Below are positions 51,297 to 62,333 of a stretch of DNA of 64,000 bases, in pieces. Within the stretch, counting starts at the first letter, position 1, and each line of letters opens with the position of its first letter. The position numbers and the translations under genes were made by a program. Source of the DNA: Nothopassalora personata (lineage: Eukaryota > Ascomycota > Dothideomycetes > Mycosphaerellales > Mycosphaerellaceae); the NCBI GenBank assembly GCA_033816765.1, contig CM066287.1, positions 4,898,001-4,962,000 of the forward strand, read 5' to 3'. Under the pieces are notes generated by a model. It saw only the letters and a list, made by a program, of their open reading frames with translations. It was not told the DNA's origin and did not search any database.

Positions 51297-53207
51297 ATGG
51301 ATGTTCGAAGCAAGACGAATGGTATCGCCGAGGAGCACGCTGCGACGGGCATTGGTCTTGATGAGAGGCCTCACGAACCCAATGGAACCTCACTTCCTCC
51401 TCCCACAGCACATGCAACCCCGCAAGAACGATCAGAGTACATCGATCGCATCACCATCCCACTGAACAATGTCCCTGCATGGACACCTACCACGCGATTA
51501 CGAGTCGCCATCATCGGGGCTGGCTACTCCGGAATGACAATGGCGCACAAGCTGCAGCACAAGTACGCCAACGACGTGGCCAAGCTGCTCGACTTCGTGA
51601 TCTACGAGGCCCGTTCAACTGTGGGCGGCACGTGGGATGCCAATACGTACCCAGGCGTGCGATGTGACGTGCCCAGTATGATATACGCCTTTCCCTTCGA
51701 ACCAAATCCGGAATGGAGTCACTTCTTTAGCCGTGGCCAAGAAATCCAGGAGTACTTCCAAAAGACGGTCCAGAAGTGGGGGTTGACGAAGCATGTTCTC
51801 TTCGAGCATCGTGTTCAAGACGCCAAGTGGATCGAAGAGCAAGCTCAGTGGCGGTTGCTGGTCCAAAACGGCGAGAAGACTTTTGAAGATCATGTCGACA
51901 TTCTGATCTCCGCGCGTGGCTTCCTCTCGACCTGGCGGTGGCCCAAAATCAACGGCCTTCATGACTTTCAAGGGAAGAAAGTGCATAGTGCCGAATGGGA
52001 CCATGATTTCGACTACTCTCACAAGCGAATTGCTGTCATCGGAAATGGATCGTCTGGCATTCAGATTTTGCCGGAAATGGCGAAGCTCGAAGGTTCAGAC
52101 GTAACGAGTTTCCAGCGTGGTCCAACATGGGTAGTCTCGCGACATCAACCAGCCAAGCTTATGGGTAAGATCACAGCTTCAACGATGTCGATAGCTTACT
52201 GAATTTGGCCTCTCGCAGGAAGAGATGATCCAGACCCAAACCCACCCTACACAGCCCAAGACAAGGCACGCCTTAGAGTGCCACAAGCGTTGAAGGAGTA
52301 CCGCAAGACGGTCCAGGGCAATATGAATAAGAACTTTAAGCTCTTCGTAAAGGGAAGTGACTACAATGCCGAGATGACAGAGTTCGCAAGAGAGCAGATG
52401 TCCGCAGCATTAAACAATGAGCCAGACTTGTGCGAGAAGCTGATCCCGAAGTATGAGTTGGGCTGTAGGCGAGTGACGCCTGGTAACGGATATCTGGTAA
52501 GCATGCCACCGCATAGATGTATAATATGCTGATATGATGCCGCCAGGAAGCTTTCACGCAGCCGAATGTACACCTCACCAACAGCGCAATCACGCATGTC
52601 AGCAAAGATGGGATCCACACTCAAGACGGGGCCTTCCATGCTGTCGACGTGATCGTATGCGCTACAGGCTTTGACATCAGCCAAGTTCCGACATTTCCTC
52701 TGGTTGGCAGGGGTATCAGCCTAGCGGAGAAGTGGCAGCATGAGCCCGAATCGTATATGAGCCTTGCGTGTCCAGCGATGCCGAACCTATTTTTCTTCAC
52801 AGACCAAACGCGACGGTCGGTCACGGTAGTCTGATCTTTTCGTTGGACTGGTCAGCGGAATGGATGATCAAGTGGATCCAGAAGATGGCTTACGAGGATA
52901 TTGCCTCCATAGCACCTAAGGCAGGATGTTGTCGACGAGTTCGTCCGATATGGTGACCAGATCCACAAAACCTTAACATGGACTGGAGCATGTCGTTCCT
53001 GGTACAAAAGCGAATCGCATCGATGGCAGAGTAACGGCCACATTTGCTGGGAGCGCAATTTTATACGAGAAACTCGTTAATGGGTGTCTTCGACCAGAAG
53101 ACTTCGAAATCACATACCGAAGCGCGAATCGATGGCGCTTCCTGGGCAATGGTTTCACTGAATATGAGCTCACGGAGGGGAATGATCTGAGTGATTACAT
53201 CCCATAA
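51297..53207 (+). pseudogene. Baeyer-Villiger-type flavin monooxygenase, three frameshifts
   Basis: Exons 51297-52164, 52219-52496 and from 52547 (introns GTAAGA...CGCAG and GTAAGC...GCCAG) encode an FAD/NADPH enzyme. Visible are GAGYSG (FAD), FQGKKVHSAEW, which is the Baeyer-Villiger fingerprint FxGxxxHxxxW, and a second nucleotide-binding GNGSSG. Exon 3 is broken: family sequence moves to another frame near 52801 (one base lost), back near 52920 (one base gained) and to a third frame near 53012 (one base gained), then runs to TAA 53205-53207. No TAG/RIP signature is present, so this is ordinary decay or a sequence error. The 3' end overlaps the antisense helix-turn-helix gene by 38 bp. Confidence 0.85.
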
Positions 53208-53980
53208 AGTCAGCTGGCGAGTCGGAAAGGGCGGCCATTTGTGCATCGGAGACCGCTATGATCAATGGGTCGATCGCATCGGCTTCCATGGTGCCGACTT
53301 TCCCGGGAGCGTCGTCTTCAGTGAGAACATTGTCGATCGCCTGTGGACCAACACGTCTTTTAGCAGTGGCTCGTCCATTCTCCACACGCCGTCGATTGGG
53401 CCCTTCCGGGTCGAACAGGTTAGCCACTTTGTAGATTCGATCGCTGAATGAATTAGCATGTTGTCGTGATCAGCGGTGACTGAACCACTCACCGTCCGAT
53501 AACATTGTACTTGGAGCGGATATGCTTGTACAACTGCTTCCTGCCCAATTCTCTAATGTCGTTGCCATGCTTCAACTCCTGGTGAAGCAGCTTCGCAATG
53601 GCCGCCTCTGCATCATCACGCTGCTCAGCGGGTATACGCTTCAACAGTCCCATCTCCTTGCGCAGACGCGCGATCCTCTTTTCACCAATATTGAAGCCTT
53701 CGTTCTCCAGCATTGCGCGCGTCCTCTCATCGGTCAGACGCAGGACGTGGAAACAATGCGCGACGCGTTTCCGAAGCTCCTCGGAGTCCTTGTAGGCTGG
53801 TCGTCTCGCTGTGACATTCCACTTCGCGAGTTGGTCCATCAACTTGGATCTCCCGATCTTGACGCCATGATGCTGCTCCAGCTCACGTCGAATCTCTCCC
53901 TGTGTGACGCCAGCGGCCACGCGTTCCGTGATCCAGTCTCGTCGGTGCTCGAGAACGATAGGCGGCCTTCCGCCAGGCAT
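53170..53980 (-). CDS. Helix-turn-helix protein related to N-termini of fungal integrase-like proteins
   Basis: Exons 53980-53493 and 53443-53170 (49-nt intron GTGAGT...TTCAG) encode 253 residues. The N-terminus (MPGGRPPIVLEHRRDWITERVAAG) leads into a helix-turn-helix-like segment, QGEIRRELEQHHGVKIGRSKLMDQLAKW, and a second one near EGFNIGEKRIARLRKEMGLL. Across the splice the sequence continues YNVIGR-DRIYKVANLF, resembling the region before the integrase core in a group of fungal transposon-derived proteins. No DDE core follows, only an acidic, probably disordered tail. It could be a domesticated or truncated element gene acting as a DNA-binding protein; the family match is from memory and uncertain. 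Confidence 0.6.
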
Positions 53981-54156
53981 TGTGGATGCCGCTCATGCAA
54001 TGTACATGTTGAGCAGACGGTGGAGATGGATCGGACTTGCAGAGAGATGCGCTGAATATTTATTGGCCGGTGGCCCCGCACTTGATTGACCTTTGATGGG
54101 GCCGCAGCACACTCCACCGCCTCCTCCTCTGAGGGCGAACGTAGTCCTTCCACGAT

Positions 54157-54810
54157 ATGGACTCCGCACCGCCAGAGCCGTCGCCAGCAGGCTTATCGCT
54201 GGGTGGCGCTACATATGCGCCATCGACATCGACGTATACAAACGCATCGACGACTGGCGACGTTACCAAGTTCCACTTCCCGGCATACACAAGCTTCCCA
54301 CCTTTCTACACACTGCAACCCAACCTGACCACTCGCGCACGACAGCTCGAATTGTGGTCGAGCTTGATCACTGCATACTGTGCCCACCAGCGTTTGTTCA
54401 AGCTCTCTCTGTCATCATTGCCCGCAGATCTCTTCAGCAACTCGTCCATCAAGAGAAGCCTGAAAGCAAATGACGTCCGAACTGTCCTCGACCACATGAG
54501 CCAGCCCGCGAATGGGCCATTAGTTGAGTGGATCGCGCCTTTGACTCGAGGAGCGCAGACAAATACATGCTTCGTGTATTGGCGGAGCTTGGGCGAGTGG
54601 GCAGATGCTATCTACGACTGGGTGGATGAGACTGGTCAGAAGGGTGCTGTGTTGACAGTGTACGAGATTCGAGAAGGTGAAGCAGTACAGAACAAGGAGT
54701 GGAAAGACGTCGACGAGGTTCTGCTAAGGAAGATCCTCAACGTCCTCGTCAAGAGAGGAAAAGCCCAGATCATTGGGCAAGAAGAGAATGCAGGCGTCAA
54801 GTTCTTCTAG
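54157..54810 (+). CDS. VPS25: ESCRT-II subunit VPS25
   Basis: A single exon of 217 residues. The family hallmark starts at FHFPAYTSFPPFYTLQPN and continues with LWSSLITAYCAHQRLF, then a second winged-helix with IKRSLKANDVRTVLDHM and the C-terminal VLLRKILNVLVKRGKAQII. Vps25 links ESCRT-II to ESCRT-III during multivesicular body sorting at endosomes. The N-terminal 35 residues are a Ser/Thr-rich extension. The start is the first ATG of the frame. The next gene begins 76 bp downstream on the same strand. Confidence 0.95.
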   Translation: MDSAPPEPSPAGLSLGGATYAPSTSTYTNASTTGDVTKFHFPAYTSFPPFYTLQPNLTTRARQLELWSSLITAYCAHQRLFKLSLSSLPADLFSNSSIKRSLKANDVRTVLDHMSQPANGPLVEWIAPLTRGAQTNTCFVYWRSLGEWADAIYDWVDETGQKGAVLTVYEIREGEAVQNKEWKDVDEVLLRKILNVLVKRGKAQIIGQEENAGVKFF

Positions 54811-54886
54811 TGGAGCGACTCAGGTACCAAGTTTATCAAAAGAACCAGGACAAGGCATACCTCTACGACAACGCAGAGATGCAAAG

Positions 54887-55399
54887 ATGGACAATGCCAA
54901 CCCCAGCAAGAAGCCACGGCGCGCCAGGAGCGAGCAGACCGAGGACCGCGTTCAGAAACGCTCGAAGCATGACGACCGGCCCTCTGAATCAATGTTGGAA
55001 CTGGACCGGCAGCAAGGCAGTCTTTACGACGCAGTCGCCGGGCGTCTATCGCGTGACGGCTTCATCCTTTCCAATTCCGTCAAGCAGCCGCTTCCTCCAG
55101 ATCAAGTGCTGTTCAGCAAGAAGAACGCCCCGACACGATACCAAGAGGACGACATGTACTTTGCACATCGCAACCTTCCACCCGGATCAAGACTCCCAGA
55201 CTCAGACATGCTGAAAGCTATACATGCTTATGCTTCAGACTTTTATGGATCAGGGGTCTTGGGCAATAGCGATGACGACTTCAAAAGCATGGACGAAACA
55301 GCGCTCATTGCTCTGGGCGTGTTGCTCGAAGAGGCCGCAGCGCATTCGCTCGGAAGGACTGGTGACCTTGCCTTTGTGCAAGGCGAGAAGCGAGGTTGA
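54887..55399 (+). CDS. Conserved-type hypothetical protein, basic N-terminus
   Basis: From ATG 54887, 170 residues. The first 35 residues are Lys/Arg-rich (KKPRRARSEQTEDRVQKRSK), suggesting a nuclear localisation signal. The rest has a folded look: SLYDAVAGRLSRDGFILSN, then DMLKAIHAYASDFYGS and SMDETALIALGVLLEEAA. The frame is open 38 codons further upstream, overlapping the VPS25 stop, so this ATG was preferred. I do not recognise the family. It lies 76 bp from VPS25, and transcripts could overlap. Confidence 0.65.
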   Translation: MDNANPSKKPRRARSEQTEDRVQKRSKHDDRPSESMLELDRQQGSLYDAVAGRLSRDGFILSNSVKQPLPPDQVLFSKKNAPTRYQEDDMYFAHRNLPPGSRLPDSDMLKAIHAYASDFYGSGVLGNSDDDFKSMDETALIALGVLLEEAAAHSLGRTGDLAFVQGEKRG

Positions 55400-55745
55400 G
55401 ATAGCCGACGTCAGATGATCGCTTTGAATATTCCGCAGCATCTACTCCTGCGCCAGCAACCAGAAGACGGGACTCCCTTGGTACTTCATACAAGTCACAT
55501 ATGTGTAGGATGCACAGATATCATGTGAAAGACCTAGGGTGCTAAATTTTAGCAGGATGGCAAAGCACTAAATGTCATTGTGGTGACTTGAGGACAACCC
55601 AAGTCACCAATGATACTTGAGGACTTCTTGACTCATCTGGACGCTGAGCCGGGGCTTTATTTTGCTTCCAACATTTACCAGCCGGACTTCTACTCGAGAT
55701 CACAACAAGCTGCGCGCCTCAATCTACGACACAGATACCACCAAA
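55400..55745. other. Intergenic region before the F-box gene
   Basis: About 350 bp with no supported gene. The F-box frame is open back to 55662, so the start may be earlier than called. Confidence 0.4.
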
Positions 55746-56480
55746 ATGAAGCTACGCTCAGGAAGGTGTATTGCACAATCAAGCCCGAAAAGTCTCGCGG
55801 ACCTCCCCGACGAGATCCTACTCAATATTTTCCAGCGCAATGCTGCTCTGGTCACTTCTCGTGGGCTTTACGACGAGTACTTGACGACTGCTGCCACGAA
55901 TCAACATTTGCTTATGGTCGCAAGGGAAGCCTTGTTCAAAGAATATGAAATGAGTCTCATCATCAAAGCATCAGGGATATTTTTAGATCAATGGGGCCAG
56001 AGTGCAATGACCTCGACCTACTGGAATCTGCACGGTGCTCTTACACGGCATACTCGTGTAGAACTGGAGGATCATCTCACCGACCACCTCGATCAATTTC
56101 GGCATCGTCTACTTGGCGAGCTCCGCGCTGTGGTGCTACCAAGTGGTATACGTCGGGAATCCAAGCCCTTGATAGGTCCTTCATTTGCCAAAAGTATCCG
56201 AATCAGGAAGACAAGACGACTCAGGGTGACGGTTACTGCATTGTACTCAAAAGATGACGCGGCCGATGCTATCGAGGCGCTAGGCAACGCAATCAAAGCT
56301 ATGAACAGTCTGCGAGAGGTTAACATCATATTGGCAGACGAAGCCGAATTCGTTGATGCAACGTACGTGGCCCGCATGGTATTGAGAATCATGCAGAGGC
56401 ACAGTGGAGGACGAAAGGCGAAGGTGAATATCACAAGGCGATCGGTCATGTTCCAGGCGTTGCGATCTGGCACCTATTAG
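55746..56480 (+). CDS. F-box protein
   Basis: 244 residues from ATG 55746 (MKLRSGRCIAQSS). The F-box is at the N-terminus: SLADLPDEILLNIFQRNAAL (about residues 18-37). The remainder is helical and contains a beta-type segment (TRRLRVTVTALYS) and a final LREVNIILADE region, without recognisable WD40 or leucine-rich repeats. F-box proteins recruit substrates to SCF ubiquitin ligases through Skp1; many in fungi have no known target. Confidence 0.75.
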   Translation: MKLRSGRCIAQSSPKSLADLPDEILLNIFQRNAALVTSRGLYDEYLTTAATNQHLLMVAREALFKEYEMSLIIKASGIFLDQWGQSAMTSTYWNLHGALTRHTRVELEDHLTDHLDQFRHRLLGELRAVVLPSGIRRESKPLIGPSFAKSIRIRKTRRLRVTVTALYSKDDAADAIEALGNAIKAMNSLREVNIILADEAEFVDATYVARMVLRIMQRHSGGRKAKVNITRRSVMFQALRSGTY

Positions 56481-56540
56481 CTATACGGCCTAAGCTAGCT
56501 ACCACGGAGGTAGTCATCGCAATCCAGATCCTTTAATCAT

Positions 56541-57522
56541 CTAGAACACCGTCGCGCCTCCGTCAATGAGCATATCAGCACCATTGATATATGACCCCGC
56601 ACGACTCGCCAACAGCACACACATTCCCTCAACCTCGTGCGGCTGTCCCATCCGTCCCATAGGATTGTGCGCTGCCCAAATAGCTCTCGCCTCAGCGATG
56701 TTGCCATCTCCAGCATTGAGGATGGTGTCCATGTATCCTGGGCTGATGGAGTTGACTCTGATTCCGTGCACTGCCCACTCCGCCGCCAGCGACGACTTCA
56801 ACGCCACGATAGCGGCCTTCGACACATTATAGCCCACCTGCGGCTGAGGGAAATTCACGCGATGCCCACTGATACTCGCCGTCATGGTAATGGTTCCACC
56901 AGTCCCTTGAGACTTCATCTGCCGTGCTGCAGCCTGAGCACAAAGAAACGAACCGGTGGTGTTGACGTCAAGGGTTTTGCGCCATTGTGCGGCGGACATA
57001 TCCATGGCGTGGTAGCAGCCTACAATGCCGGCGAAGCAAATGAGGTGATCCAGCGTACCGAGAGTCTGGACTACAGAGGTGACGGCTTCGGCGATTGCTT
57101 CGTCATCTGTGACGTCCACTGCGATGCTGAAGATGCGCGTCTTGTGGAATTCGGAGGCAAGGGTTGCGATTGCTGGTTGAGCTGTGCGGAGGGTGGATTC
57201 TAAATCCCATAGGCAGAGGCCGGTGGCACCGTGTTCGAGGAGGGCGCGGGCGGTAGAGAGTGCTAGAGTGCCGGCACCGCCAGTTACTATAGATTTGATT
57301 AGATCGAGCGTTGGTGGATAGGTAGGTATTGTGGTTTTACATACTGACGACGTTTCCTTCGACTGCGAAGCGTGCCAAGGCTCTGCCTTCAGCATTGAGG
57401 TAGTGTGGTAAGGGTGGTGGTGGTCCGGTCATGGATGCCTCCGAGCCGTCGGAGAGCTTCATGAAGGGTAGGACTCTGGACGTGAGGTCGTCGCGACCGA
57501 CTGTGTCGCCGTTGGTTGCCAT
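56541..57522 (-). CDS. Short-chain dehydrogenase/reductase
   Basis: Exons 57522-57345 and 57286-56541 (58-nt intron GTATGT...TATAG) give 307 residues. The cofactor loop TGGAGTLALS, created across the splice, departs slightly from the usual TGxxxGIG. The rest is classical: the CFAGIVG segment at the NAG position, active Ser in ITMTASISGH, YNVSK catalytic Tyr/Lys, and the C-terminal SYINGADMLIDGG. The acidic residue after beta 2 (LWDLES) suggests NAD(H). A polyol or sugar dehydrogenase of the mannitol/arabinitol type is plausible, but the substrate cannot be read. An N-terminal extension of about 55 residues is poorly conserved. Confidence 0.88.
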
Positions 57523-57855
57523 CTTGTTATCTTGAGTAGTCGATCGAAGGCGCTAAAAGTGTCCTTGAATCAGGCTGGAGTGGCTTCCAAAGAGGTGAAC
57601 TGTATTTGTATGCAGTGGTGTGTCGACGTGGTGATGTTTAAAGGAAGTGGTGATCAAATCTTTCAAGCTCCATTGGGTGCTGCAGGTGATGCGGGAGTTG
57701 CCCGAGCTCCTTCCGTGGAGTAAGTGAGGCATACCTGCCGCATCTCGACACAACATTGTCGTTTCGATGAATCCGCTCTGGATGCTTGGCGTTTGACTGT
57801 ATTTACAAGGTATATCTCTACGGGAGTGCTGCACTAGTCAACGCAACGCTGATGC

Positions 57856-58940
57856 TTACTTCTTTTTCTCCTCTTCTGGCTTAGGTTCTGGCTTCGGAGT
57901 TGGAAGCTTAAACTATGGCAAAGGTCAGCAATGGCTACCAGCACAAGGTTGTCAAGTAAACGAGCTTACAGTGTCTGGCTTCCTGTCGTGTCCTGGGCCG
58001 ACTTGTTCCCACGCCGCTGTACCTCCCTCAAAGTTCCTGAATGCTTGCGTCAACTCCAATGGCTCGACAACGATGCGCTTCTTCTCCTCATCGTATCTGA
58101 TCTCGGTGTATCCAGTCAAAGGGAAGTCTTTCCGCAGTGGATGTCCGTCGAATCCGTAGTCGGTCAAGATTCTCCTCAAGTCCGGGTGATCAACAAAGAA
58201 CACACCGAACAGGTCGTAAACCTCTCTCTCATACCAATTCGCACCATCGTACAGACTCGTTATTGAGGGTACTGGTGTAGCTTCGTCGCAGTATGTCTTC
58301 ACTCTGATACGCGAGTTGTGTCGCACGGACAGCAGATTGTAGACAACCTCGAATCGTTGATCTCGTGTCGGGTAGTCGACGGCGGTAATGTCGGCGACCA
58401 TGGTATACTCGGCGGCGGTGTGGTACTTGAGGAAGGAGAAGGTTGGTACGACACCAGAGGGAGGGATGTAGATGGTGAGCTCATCTTTCCAGACGGAAAA
58501 CCTAGCGAAGCATCAGGTGGCTGTGGTGGAGAAGGTGAGGCCAACGGGATACATACTGTTGGATGTATTTGGGTAGACATGACATTAGGTACTGGCCGTA
58601 TGCGTGGAGGCCTTGCGCCTTGTCCTCGTACTTGTCTGTGGCGGCGTTAGAGAGCATGGCGATATCATGGGAGAGGCATTGGCTGACCTGCTGGGTTGAC
58701 AATTGGCACGTGAAGCTTGCCTGCAGCACTGCGCTGAGCGTGTCGCTACTGCGCATCAGTATCGTGTTGTATACCAGTCATATCTCTCTCTGGACTGACC
58801 ATATTCGGCAGGTCGGGATGGCTGCCGGCAAGCTCCTTTGCCCTGCTTGCTGTCGATGTGAAGGCGCGCACGGCATTGTTGCTGTTCTTCGCAGCGCTGA
58901 CAGCTGCCCGGAGCGGCCTGGCCAGCGATCGTGAAGCCAT
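57856..58940 (-). CDS. Mitochondrial complex I 30-kDa subunit (NDUFS3/NUO-30 type)
   Basis: Four exons (58940-58775, 58635-58557, 58501-57970, 57912-57856; introns 139, 55 and 57 nt) encode 277 residues. The Arg/Ala/Ser-rich start ([18 protein letters not shown]) is a mitochondrial presequence. The family signature [16 protein letters not shown], followed by [23 protein letters not shown] and ending [19 protein letters not shown], is unmistakable. It is part of the peripheral arm of NADH:ubiquinone oxidoreductase. The intron joins were fixed by conserved residues at each boundary (MT-DKYE, IQ-QFSVW, PDT-FKLP). Confidence 0.95.
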
Positions 58941-59366
58941 TGTGTAGCGCGGTGGTGAGTGGCCTGGTGGAAACAGCCGGATTCACTGCACTTTTGGTTG
59001 GTCTCGGTCCTCCGCGTGTAGACGTCGATGATGGTATTCGATCGGTGACTGCGACTACGTCACGTGCAAGCTCGATAGGCGTCATCACGTGTGTCTTGGT
59101 CACATGTGCCTCGTAATCTGAAGCATGAACGACCACAACCACGAGACAAACATCATCACTTCCACCCCTTGGACACCGCTGTACACTATTCCCCTCACAC
59201 ACGACGCCTCACACACGACGCATCCACCGCCCTTCGACGCCCTCACCGCACTGGCGTGTCACACCGAGCCCAACTGTCCGAGTGCGCATTCCCTCCCAGG
59301 CCTACACCTCCGCCTTCTCCGTCTTAAGCTCTCACGCGTCAAGCTACACACCCCACGCCACACACA

Positions 59367-61763
59367 ATGTCGAGACTACAGGACCAGTTCATCGACGACG
59401 ATGAAGAGGAGACATGCCCGCTCTGTGTGGAGGAGCTCGACCTCACAGACAAAGGTTTTCGACCGTGCCCCTGCGGATACCAGGTGCGTTTCAGCATCAT
59501 GTCCCGGGAAACGTCATCAGCAGACTACTAACATGCGCCTCAGATATGTCAGTTCTGCTATCACAATGTCAAGAATAACATGAACGGCCTGTGTCCAGCA
59601 TGTCGGCGGCCTTACAACGACAACGATATCGAATGGAAAGTGGTCACTCCCGAGGAAACCGCGGCGCACAAGGCTCGGCAGGCTCAGAAACAGAAGAAGA
59701 CACAGGCCATGTTACAGAAAGAGAAACAGAAGGCCGAAGCCGAGAATCTCAGTCGGAAACACCTCGCGGGCATGCGTGTTGTGCAGAAGAATCTTGTATA
59801 TGTGACCGGACTCAGCCCGACCACCCAGGAGGACCAACTGTTAGCAACCTTACGCGGCGAGCAGTATTTTGGACAATACGGCAAGATCATCAAGATTGTC
59901 GTCAGCAAAGCACGAGATCCCTCTCATCCAAACAGCGTGGGCGTATACGTGACATACGAGCGCAAAGAGGATGCCGCGAGCTGCATAGCAGCAGTCGATG
60001 GAACCAAGAACGGCGACAGGACGCTGCGAGCTCAATTTGGCACAACAAAATACTGCTCCGCTTACTTGCGTGGAGAGACTTGCTCGAACCGGAACTGCAT
60101 GTTTCTACACGAACCAGGCGAGGCGAACGAAAGCTACTCTCGTGCGGATCTATCATCCCTCAATGCTGGCTCTTCGCAACACGGCGGAGCTCGACCACCA
60201 CCTCCGCAGTCGCAACAGCCCGTTTCGGCAGCTCAGCCCATGTTACGACAAGGGAGTGGTGACCAGCCGACTGTGGATGCGCCGGATCGGCCAGCATTAC
60301 CTTCGACTGCTAGCTGGGCGTCAAGACCACAACCTCAAGCTGGCCGAGCAGAAGCAGCCAGTGAAAGTCCAGCCCCGGTCACTGTGATACCTGCAGTACC
60401 ACAGTCTGAGCAGCCTGTCGACGCCGCCCAACCTTCGCCTGTAGAGCAATCAGAACCAGAGACTGACGAAGCAGCGCCCCAGTCCACGGATATCCAGCCT
60501 CGAAAGCTGCCCATGTCCCCCCTCGAATTACTGCTAAGGAACTTCAAGGTCGAGGACTTCAAACTTGTGTTTTCTACTATGGGTATATCTCAAGCCGATC
60601 TGGACATTATCAGCAACTACCCGCCTTTGTTTGACCAAAGCGGAGGAGCAAGGCGTCGTATCAGAAAGCAACGTGAGGAGGAGCAGCGAAGAATGGAGCG
60701 AGAAGCGCAAGCATTTCAGCAACCTCCTGCAGTCGAGACAGACGACAACCCCGAGATGAGTGGCAGTCTTCAGCTTGGTGGAGAACCGGAGGAACGACAG
60801 AACGTGAATCAAGCCCAGGGCGCCATTCAACCTCCTGGCGAAGGCGTACTTGATCAACGCTTTCAATTTGGTGGCGGTGTTGCGAGCCCCGGCATCAGTG
60901 ACCGCGGCCTCACACCTCAGCAACATCAGCAAATGCTTTTGCAAACCCTCAAGCCAAACACAACGGGCACATATCCTGGAAACCAGCAATCCGCGGCATT
61001 CCCGGCGTCGCTGCCACAGCAAGGTTCCCAGCCGCTTGGACACCAACGCAATGTCTCACGATACTCCTTCGCAAACGACTCCTCCTCCGCTTCAGCGGCT
61101 GTAAAGCCCGTAGCGAACCCCAAACTTATGAATCAGCAATCTTCGATGATGCCTCCGGTAGGCGGTAATCACTTTGGCGCACAGCACCAGCAATCACATG
61201 GGCAATTTTACAGCAGCAATGTCACAGGCCCTCCACCCGGTCTCAAGACGACCGGAACACCTCCTGTCAGCGGCAATCTTACGTTTGGTCAAGGCCACGG
61301 CTTCGCCACTGGAGGCATTCAATACAGCGCTGGCACTCCTCGCAACCAGCAAGACAACTACTACAGGGAGTTGATGCGCGGTCGTGACGGCGCAGCCGGT
61401 GGCGCGGATGCCAAGCGTGAGTTACACTCTTTTCCCAATTACAACAATACCCACCTCACTGCGGCGTTCCCCTCTGCCCAGCCCAATGCCTTCCCTGCCT
61501 CCCCCTATTCGTCCCTTGGTGCTTATGGTGATGGTGAAAAACAGCGCAAGAAAAAGGGCAAGAAACATCGACACGCTAACACTTCTTCCTCTTCGGGAGG
61601 AGGTGTCGTCGACGTGGCAGACCCCAGCGCCAATCACCTATTACAAGCACGACTGCACCAAGGCGCAAGTGGGCTCGGCGGGAACGCATTCGCTGGCCCA
61701 GCGGGCGCTGCAAATAATATGTACTCTGTCATGCATGGCGGCGGTTACGGCGGACGATGGTAG
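59367..61763 (+). CDS. NOT4: CCR4-NOT ubiquitin ligase subunit NOT4
   Basis: Exons 59367-59483 and 59544-61763 (60-nt intron with branch site CTAAC) give 778 residues. A C4C4 RING finger lies at the N-terminus (CPLCVEELDLTDKGFRPC...CPACRRPY, residues 17-67). Then come a basic coiled helix, an RRM (LVYVTGLSPTT and onward, about 110-210) and a CCCH zinc finger (CSAYLRGETCSNRNCMFLH). The C-terminal half is Gln/Pro-rich with a conserved short segment (MSPLELLLRNFKVEDFKLVF) and a basic KKKGKKHRHA motif. Not4 is the RING E3 of the CCR4-NOT complex. A strong donor at 61417 in the same reading phase as the downstream exon suggests an alternative 3' end. Confidence 0.92.
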
Positions 61764-62333
61764 ATGCGGCGTTTTGTTTTATCTCGGCGGCTCGGCTTGC
61801 ATATGTGGCGACGACCTTTGTTTTATTTCTGCTTGAGCGGCCAGCTTTCGCTGGACTTCCTGCAAGGTGTTTATGGGGCTGGGAAGACACCTGGATCAGC
61901 GCCAAGTGTTGGACGCAGACCAGCGCAGTCGAAAACAAGCAGCATGACGCGAAAGCCCGGCCACCATCACGAACATGGTCGGCTGGATGTCAGGAGAAGG
62001 CACAGAGTAGGGCTTTGGGTCGAGGCAGGCGTTCTCTTTCATTCACGTCTCTCGTCATGACACGTCTTGTACGTATCTCACGGCTTCTACTCTAGTGGCT
62101 GATAGATTGACGGAAAGCTAGTTACAACGGCTTAATAGCTTTATATTCACTTCCACACGCGCATGACCTGACGAGAGACGTGAACCCAGTGTACATTAGA
62201 TTTTGAGCGTTCTGTTTGGTGTTGGTATTTCATCTGCCGCTGCCGCCGCCGCCGCCATGCATGACAAGAGAAGGACATTTAACGCAACTGTGAGCCATTA
62301 AATTTAGGATTATCATGCTGACATGCTGCACAG

